Of a stretch of DNA of 64,000 nt, positions 53,184 through 60,376 are shown piece after piece. Numbering within the stretch: the first letter of the stretch is position 1; each line of letters begins with the position of its first letter. The stretch lies in assembly GCF_023094165.1 (NCBI RefSeq), contig NZ_JALMDK010000004.1, positions 124,001 to 188,000 of the forward strand. Reading direction: 5' to 3'. The position numbers and the translations under genes are program-made. Source of the stretch: Crossiella sp. S99.2 (lineage in GTDB: Bacteria > Actinomycetota > Actinomycetes > Mycobacteriales > Pseudonocardiaceae). The notes under the pieces were generated by a model. The model did no database searches, was not told where the DNA came from, and saw nothing but the letters and a program-made list of their open reading frames with translations.

Positions 53184-53369
53184 GCCCGTCCGGCGGCGGC
53201 GACTACCCCGGTCAGCCCTGGTTCCCGCGGCCGAACGCGGAAGATCCACTGATACGGACAGTGGTCCCCCAATCACCATGCGTTGTCTTCGGACGGGGCG
53301 CCGGATAGTGTCCGCTGCGGCGATCGCCCCGCTGTTTCCCTTGTGCGCCAACGTCATGTGAGGTGAGCT

Positions 53370-53843
53370 GTGTCCGCTCGTGCCCGCGCGGTGCTGTCCG
53401 GAGTCCTTCTCGCCCTGGCCGGGGTCCTCGGCCTGCTGTTGCCCACCGGAACCGCTTTCGCCGCGGCCGATCCCGCCGTGTACACCGCCAGCAAGACCAC
53501 GGTCGCCCCAGAAGAGACCTTCGTGCTCACCGCGACCTTCATCAACCCCGAGAGCACGCCGGTGATCTTCCTGTGGCAGGGCATCCACCCGGCGGTCAAC
53601 GGGGGTGCGTGGACCCTGGAATCGTGCGTCGGCTGCACGCCCTCGGGTGTCAACAACGCGGTCGCCGCGGACAGCACCCCCGTGCTGCCAGGGGAAAGCC
53701 GCTCGATCCAGGCCACCTACAAGGCCAAGGCGGGCAGCACCGGCTACTCCACCTTCGACGGCTACGTCTACTACGAGGCCGGCGGCGTCGGCAAGGACAA
53801 GCTGACCCCGGCCGCGGTCGCGGTGACCATCGCGAACCCGTGA
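53370..53843 (+). CDS. Secreted protein of unknown function
   Basis: A 157-residue exported protein. GTG 53370 follows GAGGTGAG. The Sec signal peptide (basic SARARAV, a hydrophobic core with LLALAGVLGLLLP, cleavage near AFA-AA) is clear. The mature part is about 125 residues, beta-rich, with a close Cys pair in SCVGCTP, and resembles an Ig-like or CARDB-type fold (YTASKTTVAPEETFVLTATF). No catalytic motif is visible. It follows the NOS gene after 186 bases and is ended by a strong hairpin. Confidence 0.75.
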   Translation: MSARARAVLSGVLLALAGVLGLLLPTGTAFAAADPAVYTASKTTVAPEETFVLTATFINPESTPVIFLWQGIHPAVNGGAWTLESCVGCTPSGVNNAVAADSTPVLPGESRSIQATYKAKAGSTGYSTFDGYVYYEAGGVGKDKLTPAAVAVTIANP

Positions 53844-53848
53844 TACCG

Positions 53849-53889
53849 CGACGGCCGCCCGCACACCTGGGGTGCGCGGGCGGCCGTCG
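53849..53889. terminator. Bidirectional terminator hairpin
   Basis: A 19-bp stem (53849-53867 with 53871-53889, one mismatch) with a three-base loop lies between the convergent secreted-protein and VOC genes, six bases after the former's stop. A short T run follows on the plus strand. Confidence 0.85.
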
Positions 53890-53922
53890 TTTCCGGTGTA
53901 CTCGGTCTCTGGTGCGGGCAGC

Positions 53923-54324
53923 TCAGCCCTCGGCCAGCGCGGCCAGGTCCATCCACATGACCTCCCAGACGTGGCCGTCCAGGTCGCGGAAGCTGCCGCC
54001 GTACATGAAACCGTGGTCCTGGAACGGCTTCCACTCGGCGCCACCGGCGGCCAGCGCGGCGGCAACCAGCTGGTCGACCTCCTCGCGGCTGTCCGCGGAC
54101 AGCGCGTTGAGCACCTCGGTGGTGTTCGGGTCGCTGATCTCCCCGTTAATGAACTCCTTGAACTTGGCCTCGCCCAGCAGCATCACGGTGATGTTCTGCT
54201 CGACCACCATGCTGGCCGTGTTCTCATCGCTGAACTGCTCGTTGGCGGTGAAACCGAGCTTGGTGTAGAAGTCGCGGGCGGCGGCGACGTCCTTGACCGG
54301 CAGGTTGACGAAGATCATGCGCAT
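53923..54324 (-). CDS. VOC-family (glyoxalase-like) protein
   Basis: A 133-residue vicinal-oxygen-chelate protein: MRMIFVNLPVKDVAAARDFYTKLGF begins the first beta-alpha-beta module, and the second ends DLDGHVWEVMWMD with a metal-ligand-type Glu. ATG 54324 has AGGAGA eight bases upstream. The nearest described group is PhnB/glyoxalase-like stress or resistance proteins. It is adjacent to DoxX on the same strand and divergent from an ECF sigma gene, a common combination. Confidence 0.88.
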   Translation of the reverse strand: MRMIFVNLPVKDVAAARDFYTKLGFTANEQFSDENTASMVVEQNITVMLLGEAKFKEFINGEISDPNTTEVLNALSADSREEVDQLVAAALAAGGAEWKPFQDHGFMYGGSFRDLDGHVWEVMWMDLAALAEG

Positions 54325-54377
54325 GACGGGATTCTCCTGATTTGTCGGCTTGTTCGTGGGGGATTCAGGCAAAAAGA

Positions 54378-54776
54378 TCAAGCGGATCGGCGCGGGCGGC
54401 GGGCCCAGGCGACGATCCCGGCGAGCACGCCGAGGGTGACCGTGGTGATGGCCAGCATCGGGGTGCCGAAGACGACCACCTGATAGTAGGTCGCGCCGAC
54501 CATCAGCAGGGTCAGGCCCAGCCCGGCCGCCGCCGCCAGTCGCGGGATGACCAGGCCGATCGCGCCGGCCAGTTCGAGCACGCCGATGAACAGGCGGAAC
54601 CAGTCGCCGCCGATGGTCTCGAAGATCCCGACCGCGGTGGCCTCGCCGACCAGCTTCGGGATCGCCGCGGCGACCAGGAAGAACGCGCCGAGCAGGCCCT
54701 GCAGGGTCCAGAGCGCGATGTTCCCGGCGCGGGAGGCGGGCTTGGCGGTGCTGGCGGCGGTGGCGATGGTGGTCAT
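54378..54776 (-). CDS. DoxX-family membrane protein
   Basis: A 132-residue protein with four TM helices of the DoxX/DoxD-like family: NIALWTLQGLLGAFFLVAAA, FRLFIGVLELAGAIGLVIP, AGLGLTLLMVGATYYQVVVF and AITTVTLGVLAGIVAWA. Such proteins are linked to redox stress and quinone or thiosulfate metabolism, but the role here is unknown. ATG 54776 is chosen over upstream GTG candidates. It is co-directional with the VOC gene and divergent from the sigma factor, which may control both. Confidence 0.88.
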   Translation of the reverse strand: MTTIATAASTAKPASRAGNIALWTLQGLLGAFFLVAAAIPKLVGEATAVGIFETIGGDWFRLFIGVLELAGAIGLVIPRLAAAAGLGLTLLMVGATYYQVVVFGTPMLAITTVTLGVLAGIVAWARRPRRSA

Positions 54777-54954
54777 GGCTGGCTCCCCAGATGCTGTCCT
54801 CGTTGTGCTGTCACCCGTACTGACCACGGCCCCGCGGCAAACTCATCGCACCCCGCCGAACTTTTTTCCGGCGGGCCCGTCTGTACAGGTCAGGGGCCAT
54901 GAAGCAGACTGGGGCGGCTTGCTGACGAGCTGTCTGGGGAGAGGAAGAACGGTC

Positions 54955-55938
54955 GTGGTGTCCACGGAGAAGCCGGTCGAGGACGAGTTCCTCGGTCAGG
55001 CCGGCCAGTACCGGCGGGAGCTGCTCGCGCACTGCTACCGCATGCTCGGCTCGGCGCACGACGCCGAGGACCTGGTGCAGGAGACCTACCTGCGCGCCTG
55101 GCGGGCCTACGACAAGTTCGAGGGCCAGTCCTCGCTGCGCACCTGGCTGCACCGGATCGCCACCAACACCTGCCTGACCGCGCTGGAGAACCGGGCCAAG
55201 CGCCCGCTGCCCACCGGCCTGGGCCAGCCCGGCTCGCAGGCCGAGGATCCCTTGGTGCAGCAGCCGGAAGTGCCGTGGCTGGAACCGATCCCGGACAGCG
55301 CGATCGGTCTGGACAGCGCGGACCCGGCCACCATCGTCACCGACCGGGAGACCATCCGGCTGGCCTTCGTGGCCGCCCTGCAACACCTGCCGCCGCGGCA
55401 GCGCGCGGTGCTGATCCTGCGCGATGTGCTGCAGTGGAAGGCCGCGGAGGTGGCTGAGGCGGTGGACATCTCGGTGGCCGCGGTGAACAGCACCCTGCAA
55501 CGCGCCCGCGCCCAGCTCGACACGGTCCAGCCCCGCCAGGACACGGTCGCCGCGCCCCTGGACGCCGATCAGCGCGAGTTGCTCGAACGCTACGTGAAAG
55601 CCTTCGAGGACAAGGACATCAACGCGATCGTGGCCCTGTTCACCGCCGACGCGGTGTGGGAGATGCCGCCGTTCATCGGCTGGTACCAGGGCGCGGCCAA
55701 CATCGGCAGGCTCATCGACACCGCCTGCCCCGCCGAAGGCCCCGGCGACATGAAACTGCTCCCCATCAACGCCAACGGCCAGCCCGGCTTCGGCCTCTAC
55801 ATGCGCGACGGCGACGTGTACAAGCCCTTCAACCTCCCGGTGCTCACCTTGGGCCCCAACGGAATCACCCACGTCTCCAGCTTCTTCGACCTGTCCCTGT
55901 TCGAGAAATTCGGCCTGCCCGCCGAAATCCCGGTGTAA
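54955..55938 (+). CDS. ECF sigma factor with C-terminal SnoaL-like domain (SigG/SigJ type)
   Basis: A 327-residue sigma-70 factor. Region 2 (YRMLGSAHDAEDLVQETYLRAWR) and region 4 (residues 132-190; LPPRQRAVLILRDVLQWKAAEVAEAV) are followed by a SnoaL/NTF2-like domain (205-327; LLERYVKAFEDKDINAIVALF, WEMPPFIGWYQG). In this class the C-terminal domain replaces an anti-sigma factor as modulator. The start is at GTG 54955 or the adjacent GTG 54958. A divergent VOC-DoxX pair and a downstream SDR gene are plausible targets. Confidence 0.92.
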   Translation: MVSTEKPVEDEFLGQAGQYRRELLAHCYRMLGSAHDAEDLVQETYLRAWRAYDKFEGQSSLRTWLHRIATNTCLTALENRAKRPLPTGLGQPGSQAEDPLVQQPEVPWLEPIPDSAIGLDSADPATIVTDRETIRLAFVAALQHLPPRQRAVLILRDVLQWKAAEVAEAVDISVAAVNSTLQRARAQLDTVQPRQDTVAAPLDADQRELLERYVKAFEDKDINAIVALFTADAVWEMPPFIGWYQGAANIGRLIDTACPAEGPGDMKLLPINANGQPGFGLYMRDGDVYKPFNLPVLTLGPNGITHVSSFFDLSLFEKFGLPAEIPV

Positions 55939-55993
55939 CTCCGCGTCCGAACTCCGCCAGACCAGGACGGTCCGCTCAACCAGGCTTTGCGTC

Positions 55994-56734
55994 ATGAACG
56001 AACTCGCAAGCCGGACCGCCCTGGTCACCGGCGGCAGCCGGGGCATCGGCGCCGCCATCGCGCTGGCCCTGGCCGCCAAGGGCGCCGACGTGGCCATCAC
56101 CTACAACACCAGCGCCGACGCCGCCGCCCGGATCGTCGAGGAGATCAAAGATCGCGGCGGACGTGGCCTGGCCATCCAGGCGGACAGCGCCGACCCCGTG
56201 GCGATCACCACCGCCGTGGCAACGACGGTGGAAACCCTTGGCGCACTGGACATCCTGGTCAACAACGCGGCCGCGTTCGACTTCGCCCCGCTGGACCAGC
56301 TCACCGCGGAAGCAGTGAACCGCACCCTCGCCGTCAACGTCCGCGCGCCCTTGCTCGCCGCCCAGGCCGCCCTCCCCCACCTGCGCGAAGGCGGCCGCAT
56401 CATCACCATCGGCAGCAACGTCGCCGACCGCGCCGTCTTCCCCGGCTTCGCCCTGTACTCGATGAGCAAAAGCGCCCTCACCGGCCTCACCAAGGCCCTG
56501 GCCAGGGAACTCGGCCCCCGCGGCATCACCGCCAACCTGGTCAGCCCCGGCCCCACTCACACCGATGCCGCCCCCACCGACCCAGCCTTCGTCGAAGCCA
56601 TCAACGCCTTCACCGCCCTGGGCCGCTTCGCCACCCCAGAAGAGATCGCCGCAGTAGTCGCTTTCCTCGCCACCCCGTCCGCCCAATACGTAACCGGAGC
56701 CACCATCAACGCCGACGGCGGCTTCACCGCCTAA
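55994..56734 (+). CDS. Short-chain dehydrogenase/reductase
   Basis: A 246-residue classical SDR: the NAD(P)-binding TGGSRGIGAAIALALAAKG, the NNAA motif in ILVNNAAAF, the catalytic Ser in TIGSNVADRA and the YSMSK pair (Tyr-x3-Lys). It ends in GATINADGGFTA, close to FabG-like 3-oxoacyl reductases, though this gene is outside any fatty-acid cluster. ATG 55994 is the start, 55 bases after the sigma gene, so co-transcription is possible. Confidence 0.92.
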   Translation: MNELASRTALVTGGSRGIGAAIALALAAKGADVAITYNTSADAAARIVEEIKDRGGRGLAIQADSADPVAITTAVATTVETLGALDILVNNAAAFDFAPLDQLTAEAVNRTLAVNVRAPLLAAQAALPHLREGGRIITIGSNVADRAVFPGFALYSMSKSALTGLTKALARELGPRGITANLVSPGPTHTDAAPTDPAFVEAINAFTALGRFATPEEIAAVVAFLATPSAQYVTGATINADGGFTA

Positions 56735-56746
56735 CCCCACCCGCGC

Positions 56747-56804
56747 GTGTTGGCCGTTGTCGTACACCACGTTGGCCGTTGTGGGACGCCACGTTGGCCG
56801 TTGT
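56747..56804 (+). repeat. Array of three 22-base-period short repeats
   Basis: The 11-mer TTGGCCGTTGT with flanking bases occurs at 56747-56760, 56769-56782 and 56791-56804, exactly 22 bases apart, starting 12 bases after the SDR stop. GTAC-containing 8-base spacers separate copies. Four copies in the opposite orientation lie at 57250-57325. Confidence 0.8.
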
Positions 56805-56880
56805 TGTACGCCGTAGGCCGTCGCGGTCGGGCGAAGCCCGGGACAGGCAGCGGGGGTGGCCTTTCGAAAACCTAATCCGA

Positions 56881-57032
56881 GCGGTTCCCCATCCCCGTCA
56901 GCCTGGAGAGGACACACCGCATCCCGGGCAGCGGCCCCACAACACAAACCGCCGCCGGTCCAACGCAACGCGACCGGGCCGCTGCCCGGGATGTGGTTTG
57001 GTATCGGAGGGCTGACGGGGATGGGGAACCGC
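56881..57032. repeat. Large nested palindrome (non-coding)
   Basis: A perfect 23-bp inverted repeat (56881-56903 with 57010-57032) encloses a perfect 18-bp inverted repeat (56920-56937 with 56976-56993), leaving a 38-base apical loop. The 152-base unit would fold into a long interrupted hairpin as RNA on either strand. It is centred in a 628-base region with no convincing gene and is flanked by the two short-repeat arrays. Confidence 0.8.
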
Positions 57033-57249
57033 ACACGAGCACTGGCTCTTGCTCTTCGCCCATGCCCCTTCACAACGAAAGCGAAGATCCAAAAAAGGAT
57101 GGCCTCGCCGGCCGGGCAGACCACCGGAGGGGTGGGGCAGATCAAACCCCGGGTCCAGCAGGTTGCGGGGCGGGGTCTGGGCTGCCGGGGCCGGAACCAG
57201 CGTGGCTCCGAGGGCTCGTGTCTTGGGGTTTTCACCCCCACCCCCGCCC

Positions 57250-57325
57250 ACAACAGCCAACCCGACGTCCATAACGGCCAACCCAGCGTCCATAACGGCC
57301 AACTCGGCGTACGACAACGGCCAAC
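57250..57325 (-). repeat. Array of four short repeats in opposite orientation
   Basis: Copies of the complement form (ACAACAGCCAAC, ATAACGGCCAAC twice, ACAACGGCCAAC) start at 57250, 57271, 57292 and 57314, 21-22 bases apart. They are inverted relative to the array at 56747-56804, so both arrays together form a long imperfect inverted repeat. The stretch 57033-57249 between palindrome and array holds no recognisable gene. Confidence 0.8.
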
Positions 57326-57362
57326 ACTCCGGGTGGGGTGGGTGTTCTGGTAGGGGATCGGT

Positions 57363-57656
57363 ATGACTGTTTATGTGCTGGCTCAGTTCACCATCACCGA
57401 CCTCGCCGCGTACGGGCGTTACCAGGCGCGCTTCCTGGAGGTCTTCGCCGGTCACCGGGGCACTCTGCTCGCCGCGGACGACTCCCCTGCCGCCGTCGAG
57501 GGCGAGTACCCGCACCAGAAGGCGGTGCTGATCTCCTTCCCCGACCAGGACGCCTTCCGCGAATGGTCCCAATCCCCGGCGTACCAGGAGATCTCCCGGG
57601 ATCGCCAGGCCGGGACCGACGGGGTCGTCGTGCTCCTCGACGGCATCGGACCGTGA
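57363..57656 (+). CDS. DUF1330-domain protein
   Basis: A 97-residue small protein of the DUF1330 (dimeric alpha/beta barrel) family: TDLAAYGRYQARFLEVFAGH, a central AVEGEYPHQKAVLISFPDQDA and FREWSQSPAYQEISRDRQAG. Close homologues are of unknown function. ATG 57363 is the start. It lies immediately after the large non-coding repeat region. Confidence 0.88.
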   Translation: MTVYVLAQFTITDLAAYGRYQARFLEVFAGHRGTLLAADDSPAAVEGEYPHQKAVLISFPDQDAFREWSQSPAYQEISRDRQAGTDGVVVLLDGIGP

Positions 57657-57723
57657 CCTGCCCAGCCCCGCCTACGTCATCTGGCGGAGGGCTTTTGTCA
57701 GGCGGGCGTGATCCCATTGATCG

Positions 57724-58368
57724 GTGGACTTCCCGGTCTTCTTCGCCCAGACCTGCCCCGGCATGCTCGCGCGCGCCCTCATGCTCACCCACAACCGCCA
57801 GGACGCCGAGGACGCCGTCCAGGAGGCCTATGCCGAGGCCATGCGGCGCTGGGCCGAACTCGCCGACCGGGCGCCCGAGGAGTGGGTTTACCAGGCGGTG
57901 AAGCGGCGACTGTGGGCGGCGGCGCGGCGGTGGCGGATGCACCGGCCCCTGGAACTCGTGGTGTCGCTGCCCGCCCGGTGCTCCACCGAACAGGCCGCCG
58001 AAGTCCGCCTCGTCCTGGACGCGCTGTCCCGGTTGCCGCGCAAGCATCGCGTCGTCGCCTACCTGCACTGGGCCGAAGGGCTCAGCGCCCGCCAGATCGC
58101 GGCCGAACTCGACACCAGTGAAAGCGCGGTGACCGCCATGCTCGGCAAAGCCAGGGTGGCGCTGGACAGCCTGCTCGGACTCACCGGGGTGCGGGACCGG
58201 GAAGCGCTCACCGGCAAGGTCCGCCGGGTCACCCTGCCCGGTCAGCCCGGCGAACCGGCCGACGCGGTCGCGGAAGCCTTGCGGCGCACCGAGAACCAGC
58301 TGCGGGCCGGCGCCGCGGAGGACGCCGAGGCCCTGGCCCGGATCTCCGGGAGGCTGGGCCTGTCGTGA
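57724..58368 (+). CDS. ECF-type RNA polymerase sigma factor
   Basis: A 214-residue sigma factor. Region 2 includes FFAQTCPGMLARALMLTHNRQDAEDAVQEAYAEAM (DAEDAVQ is the -10 recognition helix start), and region 4 reads LSRLPRKHRVVAYLHWAEGLSARQIAAELDTSESAV. About 50 further residues follow. GTG 57724 is the start. Its stop overlaps the start of the M48 protease gene by four bases (GTGA), so the two are coupled. No classical anti-sigma gene is adjacent, so the membrane protease may take part in its control. Confidence 0.88.
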   Translation: MDFPVFFAQTCPGMLARALMLTHNRQDAEDAVQEAYAEAMRRWAELADRAPEEWVYQAVKRRLWAAARRWRMHRPLELVVSLPARCSTEQAAEVRLVLDALSRLPRKHRVVAYLHWAEGLSARQIAAELDTSESAVTAMLGKARVALDSLLGLTGVRDREALTGKVRRVTLPGQPGEPADAVAEALRRTENQLRAGAAEDAEALARISGRLGLS

Positions 58369-60251
58369 TCTCCCGGGTGCTGGCGACCGTGCGCGGGCTG
58401 CTCGCCGTCGGGCTGCTCGCCGGCTTCTACGTGCTCGCCGCCTGCCTGGTCCTGGGCTACCTCGCCTTCGTCGTGCTCGCCCTGCACACCCTCACCCTGC
58501 CCACCAACACCTTCCCCACCAACTTCCACCTGCCCGTGCTCATCGCGGGCAGCAGCATCCCGGTGCTGCTCGGCGTGGTCCGCGGCGTGCTGGCCACCAA
58601 CTCCCCCGGCCACCTCGATCTCGACTCGGTCATCCTCACCCGCGCCCAGGCCCCGCTGCTCTGGAAAACCGTCGAGGACCTCGCCGAACGCGCCGGCGCG
58701 CCCATGCCGGACGAGATCCGGCTGACCGCCGAGGCCAACGCCGCGGTCACCGAGGACACCCGGATGCTCGGCCTGGTCGTCGGCGAACGCCGCCTCTACC
58801 TCGGCCTGCCGCTGCTCACCGGCCTCCCCCTGGACGAACTGAAAGCCATCCTCAGCCACGAACTGGGCCACTTCGCCGGACGGCACAACCGATTCGGCGC
58901 GGTGGTCTACCGCGGCGCCCTGGCCCTGGACACCGCCACCGAGGAAATGCGCAGCGCGATCAACACCAACGCCCTGGCCAGGATGTACTCCGGACTGATC
59001 TTCGGCGTCATCCGGCTCTACGGCTGGTGCTACGTGCGGATCGCCTTCGCCGTGCTGCGCCGCCAGGAGATCGAGGCCGACCGCGCCGCCGCCGCGGTCG
59101 CCGGACCCGCGGTCACCGGCGAGGCACTGCGCTCCGCCCTGGTGCTGATGGCCGCCTGGACCGACTTCCGGGACCGCTTCCTCACCCCACTGGCCGCCGC
59201 CGGGGCCGTCCCCGATGACCCGTTCAGCGCCTTCGAGGCCATGCTCGCCGACCCCGACTACCGCGACGTGCTCGCCCAGCACCGCGCCGCGCCACCCGAA
59301 TCCGCCCGCGCCGCCCTGGACACCCACCCCAGCCTGGCCGACCGGCTCGCCTACCTGGCCACCCTGCCGCCCCGCGACCTGCCCCGCGAACTGCGGCCCG
59401 CGCTGAACCTGCTCGGCGCCGACCCGGCCGAGGCCGCGCACCGGGTCCGCGAAGCCATGTATCCCCAGCAGCGCAAGACCATGCCGTGGCGGGAATGGGT
59501 GGCCCTGGCCGCGGGCAGCCACGTCGAACGCCAGCTCGCCTGGCTACGCCCGGCCGTGCACACCCTGCGCGGCGGGAAAACCACCGAACTCACCATCAAC
59601 GCGGTACTCGAACTCCTGGACGCCCGCCGCGCCGAGGAACTCGCCGACCAGGTCGCCAAACACGCCGGCACCACCACCGACCGCGGCCCGGACCTGCTGC
59701 GCGCCGCCCTGCTCAGCCTGCTCGGCGCGGCTCTGGTCCGGGCCGGCTCGGCCAGCTGGACCGCGCCCTGGGCAGGCACCCCGAAACTCATCGTGCGCGA
59801 TCCGGCCATCGAACTCGGCGACCTGGTGCAACGCGCCCTGGACAACCCCCGCGAGGTCCCCCGGCTGCGATTACACCTGGCCGCGCTCGGCGTGGACAGC
59901 CACAAACCCCGCCCCGCCCCCGCCGCCAAAACAGGCAAGACCGACCTGCGCCTGGGCATCGCCGACCCGGAGATCCGCGCGGACAGCAGACGCAGTCAGA
60001 AACTGAGTCTGTGGACCGCCTGCATCGTCGCGGTCGGCGTGCTGCTCGCGCTGTTCGTCTTCCGCGAGGAATACCGCCCCTACCGCCCGCCGCTGAACAC
60101 CCACAACCCGTTCCGCACCCCGGTGTATCAGCAGCCGGTGTACCCGGTGCTGCCCAGCCTGCGGCTGCCGAGTCTCGTGCTGCCCACGGTGCGGATCAAC
60201 CCCGGCGACCTGCGACCGGTGACCCCACGGCGCACAGCGGGCCAGCCCTGA
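58365..60251 (+). CDS. M48-family membrane metalloprotease
   Basis: A 628-residue zinc protease. Two N-terminal TM helices (about residues 11-40 and 56-74) precede the catalytic HELGH at 165-169, and the third ligand Glu lies in RRQEIEADRAA. A long, mostly soluble region follows, with one more TM helix near residue 550 (LWTACIVAVGVLLALFVF) and a Pro-rich tail. Length is about twice that of HtpX. M48 enzymes degrade damaged membrane proteins. Coupling to the sigma gene points to a stress or signalling role. Confidence 0.9.
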   Translation: MISRVLATVRGLLAVGLLAGFYVLAACLVLGYLAFVVLALHTLTLPTNTFPTNFHLPVLIAGSSIPVLLGVVRGVLATNSPGHLDLDSVILTRAQAPLLWKTVEDLAERAGAPMPDEIRLTAEANAAVTEDTRMLGLVVGERRLYLGLPLLTGLPLDELKAILSHELGHFAGRHNRFGAVVYRGALALDTATEEMRSAINTNALARMYSGLIFGVIRLYGWCYVRIAFAVLRRQEIEADRAAAAVAGPAVTGEALRSALVLMAAWTDFRDRFLTPLAAAGAVPDDPFSAFEAMLADPDYRDVLAQHRAAPPESARAALDTHPSLADRLAYLATLPPRDLPRELRPALNLLGADPAEAAHRVREAMYPQQRKTMPWREWVALAAGSHVERQLAWLRPAVHTLRGGKTTELTINAVLELLDARRAEELADQVAKHAGTTTDRGPDLLRAALLSLLGAALVRAGSASWTAPWAGTPKLIVRDPAIELGDLVQRALDNPREVPRLRLHLAALGVDSHKPRPAPAAKTGKTDLRLGIADPEIRADSRRSQKLSLWTACIVAVGVLLALFVFREEYRPYRPPLNTHNPFRTPVYQQPVYPVLPSLRLPSLVLPTVRINPGDLRPVTPRRTAGQP

Positions 60252-60259
60252 ACTGGGCG

Positions 60260-60289
60260 TTGGCGTGAAAGAAGAGAAACGGCTATATT
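60260..60289 (+). promoter_or_regulatory. Predicted helD promoter
   Basis: TTGGCG (60260-60265) and TATATT (60284-60289) are separated by 18 bases, a good housekeeping sigma match in a GC-rich genome. Transcription would start near 60296, giving a leader of about 80 bases before helD. Confidence 0.6.
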
Positions 60290-60301
60290 TGCCATTCCTG
60301 A

Positions 60302-60346
60302 GCGCATCAGACTGTGCGCATGGGAAACGGACACTGAAAATGTGTC
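60302..60346 (+). promoter_or_regulatory. Two dyads in the helD leader
   Basis: GCGCA-N8-TGCGC (60302-60319) and GACAC-N7-GTGTC (60330-60346) are perfect 5-bp inverted repeats in the predicted 5' leader. They could be RNA hairpins or operator sites. Neither resembles a full rifamycin-associated element as I remember it. Confidence 0.4.
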
Positions 60347-60376
60347 TGGCACGAGCTTAGTAGAGGGGAAGCCCGC

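Noticed and set aside
53278..53361. A 27-codon ATG frame before the secreted-protein gene
   Set aside because: No clear ribosome-binding site, and the frame covers the region expected to hold the promoter and Shine-Dalgarno of the gene at 53,370.
56747..56804. CRISPR array
   Set aside because: Period is only 22 bases with about 8-base spacers that are not unique, three copies, no cas genes, and opposed copies at 57,250. This is a short-repeat element, not CRISPR.
55976..57253. A 425-codon minus-strand frame running through the palindrome region into the SDR
   Set aside because: It overlaps a clear SDR gene in antisense and its composition across 56,735-57,253 follows the palindromes; no start site, domain or codon bias supports it.
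60252..60376. Rifamycin-associated element before helD
   Set aside because: The two dyads present have only 5-bp arms and do not match the longer conserved inverted repeat known for that element as far as I recall it.
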